A stretch of 64,000 bases of DNA, from assembly GCA_018350325.1 (NCBI GenBank), contig JAEVLN010000005.1, forward strand, positions 382,142 through 446,141. Reading direction: 5' to 3'. This stretch comes from Globodera rostochiensis (lineage: Eukaryota; Nematoda; Chromadorea; Rhabditida; Heteroderidae). Numbering within the stretch: position 1 is the first letter of the stretch; each line of letters begins with the position of its first letter. The position numbers and the translations under genes are program-made. Below are positions 19,313 to 29,856 of the stretch, in pieces. The notes beneath the pieces are model-generated. The model worked only from the letters and a program-made list of their open reading frames with translations. It did not search any database and was not told where the DNA came from.

Positions 19313-21605
19313 TATTTGGCTTAAATAACCTCTGAAATTATTACAAATATTAATAAATATATTTAGCTTTGATAAAAATGATTGAAAAGTAATAAATGAC
19401 ACTCCCACATTTGAAATGGGCATTCATATAAAATCATATTCTTTAATAATTCTCTCGCCCGAATCAATATTCCAGATAAACATAAATATTTTTCTTCAAT
19501 CATCATTTTACAAAAATGGCGATGGCATTTTTGACCAAAAAATGCACCTAAAATCACGGGTTTCTGGCTGTTTTTAAAAATAATTCATCTTTAACGGCCG
19601 ACTTTTAGTCATTTTCGAAAAAAACCCTAAAAAATTGAACATTCGCATAAAAAATAAATGAAAAAATCCCGGCGCTGAAACAGACTGGCGCTGAGTTCGC
19701 CTTGCGATTAAAACTATCGGAATTTTCAACAAAATTTATAAATTATGGTGATTTTTTGAAGCGCAAACGCTTTAAGCTTGGGGGAAGTCCCAAATTTGTT
19801 GTTTTTTTAGCAGGATTTTGCTACTTTTTGTGCCTTTTCTGCTAATTCTGCTTTTTAAAATTTCTAGTCTCCAAATTTCTAACTTTAATTCCGACCTTCC
19901 AAAAAAACCTTTTGTATTTTTATTTGTGTATTTTAAGACTAATTCTTAACAAACATGTTAAACTCTTCAAAAAAATTTCCTCGACCCATCCCATTCTTAA
20001 AAAGCTTAGAAAAAACACGCCCAAACAAATTTGCAATTTTTTCGGACTACTCGGGATTCCGGACACCGCACCAAAATTGTTTCCGATTTTTTTGTGGATT
20101 TTTGGAATTTAAACAGTTAAAAACATTTGTTTTTGCTGGATTTTAAAATTATCGTTATCGCGCGATATTTATCGCATTTATCGCTTTGGGAATATCGCCT
20201 ATCGCAATCGCATTGGAAAATTTGATATCGCTTATCGTATATCGCCGATCGCTTTTCTTATGGCGCGATTCCTATCCCTGGTACCGACCGAACCTTCTGG
20301 CCGATCACTACTCATGACCACAGTCCTGTCCTCGGCAAAAATGAACTTTTGTCACTCGATGATGCCATCTTTAGGGGTGTATGTTAACCACGCCCTCCCC
20401 GAGTCGGGGATAGGGTTCGGGGATTAGGGTTTGCGGGGTTGGAAGTGTCTGGGTCGGGAAAAACCCCGAAAAATGGCCTAAATTGGCGGGGTCGGGGACA
20501 GAGTGTCAACCTTAAAATTTGAATTTTTGATGTAATTTGTTAGGAAAAAATAATTTGAAAACAAGATCAGAAAAATAGAAAAAGTCAAATGATTGGCATT
20601 TTAAAATTCTCCGTATTTCCTAACATTTTTTTGCAAGCCGGAATTCCGGTTCCGGCCTTTTTTTGGTTTCCGGTTCCGTCCCGGATACACATGAATCAAT
20701 AGAAAGCGTTGGCATTGGCATATTTTGGCCAATTCCACGTCAATCCACGGGCAAACAGCGGAAGTCAAAACCGGCACTTGACGAGGTTGGCAAATTCATC
20801 GTTTGTTGGCGTTCCATTAAATTTGACACTTTTTTCAACCCTTTTTCCCATTAGTTATTTTTTGCATTTTTTAATCGTTTATTGTGAGTTGGTTCAGAAT
20901 ACGAACGTAGAAACCGAATTAATGATCACGAATTCAACAACCGTTTTAAATTCTCAATTTTAATTTTCTATTGTCTAATTCGTAATCAGTGCATCAAATA
21001 ACACATTTGCAGACAATTTTAGAATTAAAAAAATGGTGCGCACGCGTTCATCAAAAATTTCTTATCATTCTAGCCAGTTAAACTTCAACAGAATCATCAA
21101 ATCGACACAATTTGATTAAAAACCAGGGTCGCCCGCCGCTCGTAAAGTTTCAGTGCCAACATTTTTGCTAATAAAAATATTTGCTGACAAATTGGGTGAT
21201 TTTTACTGCCTGGCCAAAGTGCAGCATAGTTAGATGGGTAATAATTCAACGCCTTTAACTTAAGCCTCTTTTTTTGCTTTTTGCCATCCCCTCCCCCTTT
21301 CGAATTTTGGTTTCAGCTGTTCTTTTTGATACTTCTCCATCTTGACGACCTTTTCCTGCAGAGCATTCAGAATTTGGTTGAAATTTCTCAACAATAAGAG
21401 ACTAAATTGTAAAACTCGGCGGCGCTTGATATAGATTTTAAGATTATTTCCCTCCTCCGTCCCTGACTTTAATTAGAAACCCGGAAAAGGCAGTGCCAAA
21501 TTCGAAAACAAAATGATTGATAATGTTTTGATCGGCAAAAAAGCAACAAAAATGACCGAAACCGCCCACAACAACAAAAGCATAAATTCCCTCGTTTTTC
21601 ACTTT
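19313..21605. other. Intergenic, AT-rich
   Basis: No convincing gene. It holds a TATCG-rich repeat (20145-20280), the GGGGTCGGGG repeat (20383-20515), CCGGTTCCGG words near 20640-20690, and AT-rich unique sequence. Confidence 0.5.
20383..20515. repeat. GGGGTCGGGG-family MITE-like copy
   Basis: Runs from TGTTAACCACGCCCTCCCCG to GGGGTCGGGGACAGAGTGTC. It is the same family as 47199-47296 (TAACC... ends, CCCCGAGTCGGGG core). No clean target duplication is seen. Confidence 0.6.
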
Positions 21606-22790
21606 CTAAATGCCATTGACGGCAATGTTGAATTTAAAATTCGGGCCAAAATTCGCTTCAATTCTGGCGCCAGAGTCTAACAGCGTAACGCATGGAAACA
21701 AATCGGCGCCAAAATCGACAAACAAACCGGCAGTTTCTGCAAAAATAAACGAATAAAAATAATTAAAAAGATATAAATGCTAATAAATACCACAAAAGCA
21801 CTAAAGCCAAAATTATTGGGACTTCAATAACTTGTCAAAATAAAATGCAATATTTAATATTTTTATTCTTTTTCTTTCTTACCCAAACGCTGGCCATTCT
21901 TTGTGTAAACGATTTGGCGAGTTGCCAAATCCACGCCGCAGCCGACGATAGCCCCTCCCCAAAATTTGGGCAGGACGTTCATTCCAGTCGTGGGAACATC
22001 CGTCGACCTCGTGACCCCAAAATCTGCCACAGCTCTGGTATGCATAAGTGCCTTCGTAACGTCCAACACATTTGTACAATGGCATTTGTTTGGGCCCAAG
22101 TCCAATGTGAAGAAGGCTAAATATAATTGTTTAAAGGAAATGTTTTTAAAGCATTTCAAAGCTCAACTATTTATTATTTAACTTACCATTGTTCCTCTGA
22201 AATGGTCACTTCGTAGTAAAAAATGCCGATATCCTTTTTTGGAACTGGCCGTTCAGCGATGACAGAGCGCCAACCTGAAAAGAAAGTTAATCAAAAATTT
22301 TGTGAACTCTTTTCATAAACGTTTTTAATCAAATCACTTTAATAGAATAATATTTACCTTCTTCACTAAATTGATCAATCAATCGGTCGGGCTCAGAGAA
22401 CGTCAGGCCCTCGTGACATGCAGCGGAATCCCATCGATTTTCATTTGTTATCCTCCAATTCGGCAACGACCATCGCTTGGATAAAAACTAAAATTAAAGC
22501 GGTTTTTGAATCAGTTAAACACGAAGATGGTTAATGCAAACAAATGGATTTTTCCAAATTCAAACAATATACCCCTCAGTTTTTCTGTCTCATCGATGGT
22601 CTGTTGCTGTCTGTGCTGATACTCCTTCAACTCAGCGCGGAGTGCCTTCCGAGTGTGGCAAGAAAAAATAAAATGTTTTTGTTAGAAAATATATTACATT
22701 TTCGATCTCGAGTTTCGCAACTCTTTATTCCTCCATTTGTTCAAGCGTTTTGCCGACCAATTCTTTCGTGTTCTTCAACTCCTTTTCTTC
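21606..22790 (-). pseudogene. SPRYSEC / RBP-1-type SPRY effector gene, broken
   Basis: Exons (minus) are 22790-22698, 22645-22573, 22487-22358, 22274-22187, 22116-21893 and 21736-21606, all with GT-AG boundaries. The first two encode a coiled-coil-like region (KEEKELKNTKEL, then LRAELKEYQHRQQQ). The rest encode a B30.2/SPRY domain with cyst-nematode hallmarks: [59 protein letters not shown] and LFPCVTL, ending at TAG 21606. Breaks are an in-frame stop in the first coiled-coil exon (after LEQMEE) and a frameshift near 21985 between [10 protein letters not shown] and LPKFWGG. No first exon or signal peptide is seen. In the family these are secreted gland proteins acting inside host plant cells. 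Confidence 0.85.
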
Positions 22791-23079
22791 CTTTAAAACA
22801 GTGAATAAGCAATCCCAAAATACACCAAAAATCGCTATTAAAACATTTGACTGAATTTTGCTGAAATTTTGATTTCTTGAATAGTTTTAAATGCATTTTC
22901 AATCGTTTCAAAAAACCGGCTTAAAGTTTAAAACAAAAATTGAATATTAAGCCCAAAATTGTCAGTCTTTGTTTGTCCCCCCCCCCCCCCTTTTACCGAC
23001 CTTCGCGCGGAGTTCCGTCGGTGACAGCAATAAATGATCAAATGAAATAGACGACAAATGCAATAATTTTAATAAACAA

Positions 23080-23300
23080 AAATGGCTACCGGTCCGAATC
23101 CCCCCCAAGCCAAAAAGTGTCCGAATCGCCCCCCCCCAAGCCAAAAAAGGTCCGAATCCCCCCCGTCCGAATCCCCCCTCCGGTCCGAATCCCCCTCCCC
23201 CCCAAGCCAAAAAAGGTCCGAATCCCCCCCCCCCGTCCGAATCCCCCACGTCCGAATCCCCCCAAGCCAAAAATGGTCCGAATCCCCCCAAATTTTTTAA
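23080..23300. repeat. CCGAATCCCCC minisatellite (C-rich on +)
   Basis: Tandem words of TCCGAATCCCCCC alternating with AAGCCAAAAAAGG. The same repeat in reverse orientation is at 26886-27115 and 29127-29856. All frames stay open, so long predicted proteins here are spurious. Confidence 0.9.
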
Positions 23301-23429
23301 AAAGTAAATTTTTTTTGCCAATAATTAGTGGCATAATTCTTTGATATTAAAGTTTGAACGCCATTAATTCGCCAACTGTCATAAATCAAACATAATCCCT
23401 TTGCATTTCAATTGCAGATATTTTATAAA

Positions 23430-24110
23430 AATGCAATGCGCTCGACAATTGTTCAAGTTAGCAACAACCAAAAAAAACATCGGCGAGTGGTCCCAAGACA
23501 AACTGGGCGTTGATCATCGACCTCTCAGTGGTTTGTTCCTAATAATCCTTCAACAACTACTGCACTTTTTTTAGTAATGACTGACTTCGAAGTTGGCGAA
23601 TACTCAGCTTTCCTCGCTGTTTAAGACGTCACTGCAAAAGTGAACCACGAAACCCGGACGTGAACAATTTAAATCAGGGTAAAAAAATGAACTGAGTAAA
23701 TGTATTACTGATAAATTTAAGTTGGGCCGAGATATGAATTTCCGCTTGTTAAGCGGCCAAAATATCCATGGGACTCTGGAATGTGCGTGGACGGGTGAAG
23801 AAGCCTTGCCAAGAAGTCAAGCCTCGATGGAAGCAACCCATTTGGCAAATTCAGGTTAAAAGTTTAAGCAAATTTTGATTAAAAAATGCATTTAAAACTC
23901 AAAAAAATAGAGCCCGTCATTTTGAAAAATCCTGGACTCTGGATCCAGAAAAAAAAGGCACGGATCCAGGTCCACAGGACGGGCTCTAAAAAAGCCACAG
24001 ATGTTTAACTTGAGGCCTTTTCTCTCGCATTACAGCGTCTTGAACCAAACCTCCTGGACTTCTCGGCGGCAGAAGAAACTAAGAATGATACACTCGGACG
24101 ATCAGAATGA
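23430..24110 (+). other. Possible decayed exons
   Basis: An ATG at 23431 starts a 33-codon stretch (KKNIGEWSQDKLGVDHRP) ending at a possible GT donor at 23531. A second short stretch (FPLVKRPKYPWDSGMC) is at about 23740. They read like protein but sit in different frames with stops between. I cannot name the gene. Confidence 0.25.
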
Positions 24111-24294
24111 AAACGATGCGGAGAATTTTTCTTGAAGTTCTCATTCCACTTTTAGCGATCACGATTATTGGCCCTCATTCCTCCAAGATCAGGAGATTTT
24201 TTGTTTATTAATTATTATTCGATTTCACCAGCTGTCGAGGTAGACCTTCGGGATTTGTTGTTGAGGGGGTTTTGGACAACCACTGGGGTGAGAA

Positions 24295-24630
24295 GCTTTA
24301 TTCTTGGCTTGAAAGATTTAACAGCGGGATCGGATGTTTTATTGAGAGTGAAATGAGAGTGCTTGTGAGTGATTTTTCCGGGCGGACAATGGAGCTTAAC
24401 TATCCAAAATGGGGTTAGACACAAGGGGGAAAAAGGTGGAAACTCAATCATTACCTTAAGGAAAAGAGAGGGAAAACAGGGGACATTACATGACAGGGGT
24501 TATCACGGGGGATCAAAAATCACTATCGTCCGCTCGCCTCCCTCCGTCTTCTTTCTCACCCCTGCTTCTTTCTTTCTTCTCACTTCTTTTCCCGTCCTTT
24601 CGCCACTCTACCAGTCGCCTCCGGCGACAC
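24295..24630. repeat. 337-bp direct repeat flanking a gag-like gene, left copy
   Basis: From GCTTTATTCTTGGCTTGAAA to CCTCCGGCGACAC. It is about 97% identical by eye to 26342-26679. In minus orientation the repeat begins (G)TGTCGCCGG and would act as the 3' LTR. It does not end in CA, and no target duplication is found. Confidence 0.75.
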
Positions 24631-25608
24631 TCCCGGGGGACGAACAATGTCCCGCCGCATCACCGCCAGCCGGACTCGTGTCCCGTCAATGCGCGCCGCT
24701 TCCGCTCGGCTTTGCTGGCCCTGGATCACGGCCATGTCCGTGAGGGTGGCCTCCAATACTTCTCCCATGCGCTTCGCCGCCTCGGCCATCATTTGCGCCG
24801 TTTGCGCAAACTGCGCGACGCTTTCGCGCAGTGCCGTGCCCATCCGCTTGTAGCGGTTTTCCACCTCCGCGGCTCGGGCTCAGGGCGCACGCCACGTCAC
24901 GGGCCATGCGTCCGGTCAGTCCGTCCAACCCTGCCGCCACTGCCTTTTCCGTGTTGCTGCCTACCGGCGCCATGACCTGGTTGCCGCCTTTGTCCCGTTG
25001 GGCGCTCCGCGTCGTCTTCGTTGTTGCTGCTCCTCCGCTGGACGACGTTCCCTCGATCAGCTGCTCCATGGCGCGTCGTTTTGCCGCTCGTGCTGCTCCT
25101 TCCGCCGAAACATGCCCTCCACTGGCATGCGCGGCGGCAATGCCTCCGGCTTAGCCGCTTTCTTCGCCGACGAGCAGATGATCGGCAGTGCCGTCGGCTG
25201 CGTGCCCTTCCGCGCTCGGTCGGCGTACGTCCTCGCCTTTTTCGTGTCCATCTCTGCCCGTCGGAGGGGGTTTATTTTCGGGCATTTCAGGGGGTCTCCC
25301 TGACTATGCCCGATTAACCCGCACCCACCGCATCTGGCTGGCGGGAGAACGCGCGCATGTTTCGCCGCGGGGCTCGGCTCGTATCTTGCCCGTTCTTTCT
25401 CTACTTTTGGCTCCTTCTTCGGCTCCTCCTGTGGCTCCTCATGTCTGATGTCCTCCTCCTCGCTGCTTTCCGTAAGGCGCAGGTCGTCGCGCCAATCTTC
25501 CTCGTTGTCACTGTCGTCGATGACCACTTGTCTCTCCGGTTTGTTGTCCTCCACGGCGGCGCCCAGCTTTTCGAACATGAGCTGCTCGTAGTCGTTGTTG
25601 TCGTCCAT
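24580..25608 (-). pseudogene. Gag-like protein between direct repeats
   Basis: The frame starts MDDNNDYEQLMFEKLG at 25608. It has an acidic region, then a knuckle-like CGGCGLIGHSQGDPLKCP (about residues 90-110), and runs to a stop at 25057. The adjacent frame continues coherently (MEQLIEGTSSSGG, then at 24864 a helical section ERMGTALRESVAQF-like) until 24580. Two frameshifts are therefore likely. The layout of acidic N-terminus, Cys/His motif and helical C-terminus between 337-bp direct repeats suggests the gag of a small, pol-less LTR element on the minus strand. The alternative is an unrelated duplicated gene. Confidence 0.4.
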
Positions 25609-26341
25609 CGGTTGTCGATTGGCGTTTGATTGACGGGGCAGGAATGAATGCTGGAGAATGATTTTTCTCCAGTTTTGGCCTGCTTATATGCGCCGTTTCT
25701 TGGCCCATTCCTCCCGTGTGTTGTGCTCATCCCTTCCCGGGATGAGTTCATTCCTTTCTCTTCCTTCATTGTGCACCAATGTGCTTCCTCCTTTGCCGCT
25801 CGTCGGTGCTGATTCATCTGACCCCTCAGCTCTCCATTTGAGGCTGCTGTTCGCTATTCCTGAGGGGGGGGGGAGTGCATCCTTTCCAAGAATGGCAAGG
25901 CTGGGAGATGATTCATGTGAATCATCTCTCCAATTTCAACAATTTCTATTTTTGCCGCTGCATCGATCATCGTTCCTTTCATGGCCAGTGTCAGCAGTAG
26001 TAATAGGCCAGAAAATTAATAAAAGGCGGACAAAATCCGCACTTTAATCGGCCCTCTGAGCTCCACTCGAACATTCTCCGGAATTTCGAGGACGAGTCTT
26101 ATTTCTTGCAGGACCGGTATTTCTTCGGCTCGGTCCATTCCTTGGACTACCCGTTGAACTTCTTCTTCTCCAGTTGCTCTCGGTGCTGCCCACGCTCGGT
26201 TCTCCGCACTTCTTCGGTCTCCTTTGGTCTTCCGTCGTCTCGCTGCTACGGGGGGTCGAGCCACCACTGCGGAGCTCCGATTCCGTCTGGTGCTCTTCCG
26301 ATGTTGGCTTCCGCTGGCTCTCCCGATGGGACGGAGGCCTG

Positions 26342-26679
26342 GCTTTATTCTTGGCTTGAAAGATTTAACAGCGGGATCGGACGTTTTATTGAGAGTGAAA
26401 TGAGAGTGCTTGTGAGTGATTTTTCCGGGCGGACAATGGGGCTAAACTATCCAAAATGGGGTAGACACAAGGGGGAAAAAGGTGGAAACTCAATCATTAC
26501 CTTAAGGAAAAGAGAGGGAAAACAGGGGACATATTACATGACAGGGGTTATCACGGGGGATCAAAAATCACTATCGTCCGCTCGCCTCCCTCCGTCTTCT
26601 TCTCTCACCCCTGCTTCTTTCTTTCTTCTCACTTCTTTTCCCGTCCTTTCGCCACTCCACCAGTCGCCTCCGGCGACAC
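26342..26679. repeat. 337-bp direct repeat flanking a gag-like gene, right copy
   Basis: Near-identical to 24295-24630. It would be the 5' LTR if the element reads on the minus strand. The whole unit spans 24295-26679 (2.4 kb). Confidence 0.75.
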
Positions 26680-26885
26680 CAGCCTTGATTCGAATTAATT
26701 TTCCATTCCACTTTGATCGCAAAGTTTAAAATCAAAAATGATGCCATCAATTATTGGGAAATAAATTTTGGCTTTATTAAAATTTGGAGGGATTCGAGAC
26801 ATTTTTTGCTTAATGGGATTCGGACACTTTTTGATTTAATTGGCTTTCAAAAAAGTTAGAAAAAAATTTTAGCTTTTTAAAAAAT

Positions 26886-27115
26886 TTGGGGGGATTCGGA
26901 CCTTTTTTGGCTTGGGGGGATTCGGACGTGGGGGATTCGGACGGGGGGGGATTCGGACGTGGGGGATTCGGACCTTTTTTGGCTTGGGGGGGGGGGATTC
27001 GGACCTTTTTTGGCTTGGGGGGGATTCGGACGTGGGGGATTCGGACGGGGGGGGGGGATTCGGACGGGGGGGATTCGGACGGGGGGGATTCGGACCGGAA
27101 GCGGACACCGCCGAC
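26886..27115. repeat. GGGGGATTCGGAC minisatellite (G-rich on +)
   Basis: Tandem GGGGGGATTCGGACG words alternating with CCTTTTTTGGCTTGG. It is the reverse orientation of 23080-23300. The G-runs have strong G-quadruplex potential. Confidence 0.9.
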
Positions 27116-27214
27116 CCCCCCCCCCCCACTCCGCAAGCAGAATTCGCAAAAAAAAATTTGCATTTTTGAAAATAGTAAATCGGCAACATTTTTGAGCATT
27201 TGGTAAAGTGTTCT

Positions 27215-28799
27215 TTTTTTGCCAGCTCGTCTGGCTCTCTCTTTTTAGTACACTATTTCTTCAAAAAATAAAATTTTAAAAAAAGTAACTAAAACAATTT
27301 TTAGTTGGGGTGCGTTGATGTCCAAATTACTCTCGTTGTCTGACTCTCTCTTTTTAGTACACTATTTCTTCAAAAAATAAAATTTTCAAAAAAGTACTAA
27401 AACAATTTTTAGATGGGGTGCGTTGATGTCCAAATTACTCTCGTCGTCTGACTCTCTCTTTTTAGTACACTATTTCTTCCAAAAACAAAAATTTCAAAAA
27501 AGTAACTAAAACAATTTTTAGATGGGGTGCGTTGGTCGTCTGACTCTCTCTTTTTAGCACACTATTTCATCAAAAAATAAAATTTTTAGAAATTAAACTA
27601 AAACAATTTTTAGATGGGGTGCGTTGATGCCCAAATTACTCTCACCGCCTGACTCTCTCTTTTTAGTACACTATTTCTTCAAATACAAAAATTTCAAAAA
27701 AGTAACTAAAACAATTTTTAGATGGGGTGCGTTGATGTCCAAATTACTCTCGTCGTCTAACTCTCACTTTTTAGCACACTATTTTATCAAAAAATAAAAT
27801 TTTCAGAAATTAAACTAAAACAATTTTTAGATGGGGTGCGTTGATGTCCAAATTACTCTCGTCGTCTGACTCTCTCTTTTTAGTACACTATTTCTTCCAA
27901 AAACAAAAATTTCAAAAAAGTAACTAAAACAATTTTTAGATGGGGTGCGTTAATGCCCAAATTACTCTCGTCGTATGACTCTCTCTTTTTAGCACACTTT
28001 TTCTTCAAAAAAACAAAAATTTCAAAAAAGTAACTAAAACAATTTTTAGATGGGGTGCGTTGATGTCCAAATTACTCTCGTCGTCTGACTCTCTCTTTTT
28101 AGTACACTAACACTATTTCTTCAAAAAATAAAATTTTCCCAAAAAAAGTAACTAAAACAATTTTAAATGGGTCGATGTCCAAATTACTCTCACCGCCTGA
28201 CTCTCTCTTTTTAGTACACTATTTCTTCAAAAAATAAAATTTTCAAAAAAGTAACTAAAACAATTTTTAGATGGGGTGCGTTGATGTCCAAATTACTCTC
28301 GTCGTCTGACTCTCTTTTTTTAGCACACTATTTCATCAAAAAATAAAATTTTCAGAAATTAAACTAAAACAATTTTTAGATGGGGTGCGTTGAGGCCCAA
28401 ATTACTCTCGTCGTCTGACTCTCTCTTTTTAGTACACTATTTCATCAAAAAATAAAATTTTCAGAAATTAAACTAAAACAATTTTTAGATGGGGTGCGTT
28501 GATGCCCAAATTACTCTCGTCGTCTGACTCTCTCTTTTTAGCACACTTTTTCTTCAAAAAAACAAAAATTTCAAAAAAGTAACTAAAACAATTTTTAGAT
28601 GGGGTGCGTTGATGTCCAAATTACTCTCGTCGTCTGATTCTCTCTTTTTAGTACACTAACACTATTTCTTCAAAAAATAAAATTTTCAAAAAAGTAACTA
28701 AAACAATTTTTAGATGGGGTGCGTTGATGTCCAAATTACTCTCGTCGTCTGACTCTCTTTTTTAGCACACTATTTCATCAAAAAATAAAATTTCGTAAC
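27215..28799. repeat. Satellite array, about 109-bp unit, about 14 copies
   Basis: The unit is anchored by GATGGGGTGCGTTGATGTCC, with spacing of GGGGTGCG words mostly 108-110 bp (27307, 27415, 27524, 27724, 27833, 27942, 28052 and onward). One unit is shortened to 92 bp and one has lost the anchor. It also holds CTCTCTCTTTTTAGTACACT. The array runs into the assembly gap. Confidence 0.95.
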
Positions 28800-29126
28800 N
28801 NNNNNNNNNNNNNNNNNNNNNNNNNNNNNNNNNNNNNNNNNNNNNNNNNNNNNNNNNNNNNNNNNNNNNNNNNNNNNNNNNNNNNNNNNNNNNNNNNNNN
28901 NNNNNNNNNNNNNNNNNNNNNNNNNNNNNNNNNNNNNNNNNNNNNNNNNNNNNNNNNNNNNNNNNNNNNNNNNNNNNNNNNNNNNNNNNNNNNNNNNNNN
29001 NNNNNNNNNNNNNNNNNNNNNNNNNNNNNNNNNNNNNNNNNNNNNNNNNNNNNNNNNNNNNNNNNNNNNNNNNNNNNNNNNNNNNNNNNNNNNNNNNNNN
29101 NNNNNNNNNNNNNNNNNNNNNNNNNN
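28800..29126. other. Assembly gap (327 N)
   Basis: A run of N between the 109-bp satellite and the G-rich minisatellite. Real array sizes on both sides are unknown. Confidence 1.
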
Positions 29127-29856
29127 GGGGGGGGGATTCGGACACTTTTTTGCTGGGGGGATTCGGACGGGAGTATCCGGACCTTTTTTGGCTTGGGGAG
29201 GATTCGGACCTTTTTTGGCTTGGGAGGGATTAGGACACTTTTTGGCTGGGGGGGGGGGAATTCGGACGTGGGAGATTCGGACCTTTTTTGGCTTGGGGAG
29301 GATTCGGACCTTTTTTGGCTTGGGGGAGGATTCGGACGGGGGGGATTCGGACGTGGGGGATTCGGACCTTTTTTGGCTTGGGGGGGGGGATTCGGACACT
29401 TTTTGGCTGCGGGGGGGGGAATTCGGACGTGGGAGATTCGGACCTTTTTTGGCTTGGGGGAGGATTCGGACGGGGGGGATTCGGACGTTGGGGATTCGGA
29501 CCTTTTTTAGCTTGGGGAGGATTCGGACCTTTTTTGGCTTGGGAGGGATTAGGACACTTTTTGGCTGGGGGGGGACTCGGACGGGGGGGGGATTCGGACC
29601 TTTTCGGACGGGGGGGGGGATTCGGACGGGGGGGGGGGTTCGGACGGGGGGGGATTCGGACCTTTTTTGGCTTGGGGGGGATTCGGACGGGGGGGGGGGA
29701 TTCGGACGGGGGGGGGGGTTCGGACGGGGGGGGATTCGGACCTTTTTTGGCTTGGGGGGGATTCGGACCTTTTTTGGCTTGGGGAGAATTCGGACGGGGG
29801 GGGGATTCGGACGGGGGGGGGGGGAATTCGGACGGGGGGATTCGGACGGGGAGTAT
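29127..29856. repeat. GGGGGATTCGGAC minisatellite, large array
   Basis: Same repeat as 26886-27115 in the same orientation, about 730 bp, abutting the first 5.4-kb unit at 29857. Giant open frames on both strands (including ones spanning the N gap) come from the repeat and are not genes. Confidence 0.95.

Noticed and set aside
24490..25629. Long plus-strand frames of 90-160 aa
   Set aside because: Antisense shadows of the GC-rich gag-like gene and the direct repeat.
27215..28799. CRISPR-like regular array
   Set aside because: A 109-bp satellite without unique spacers.
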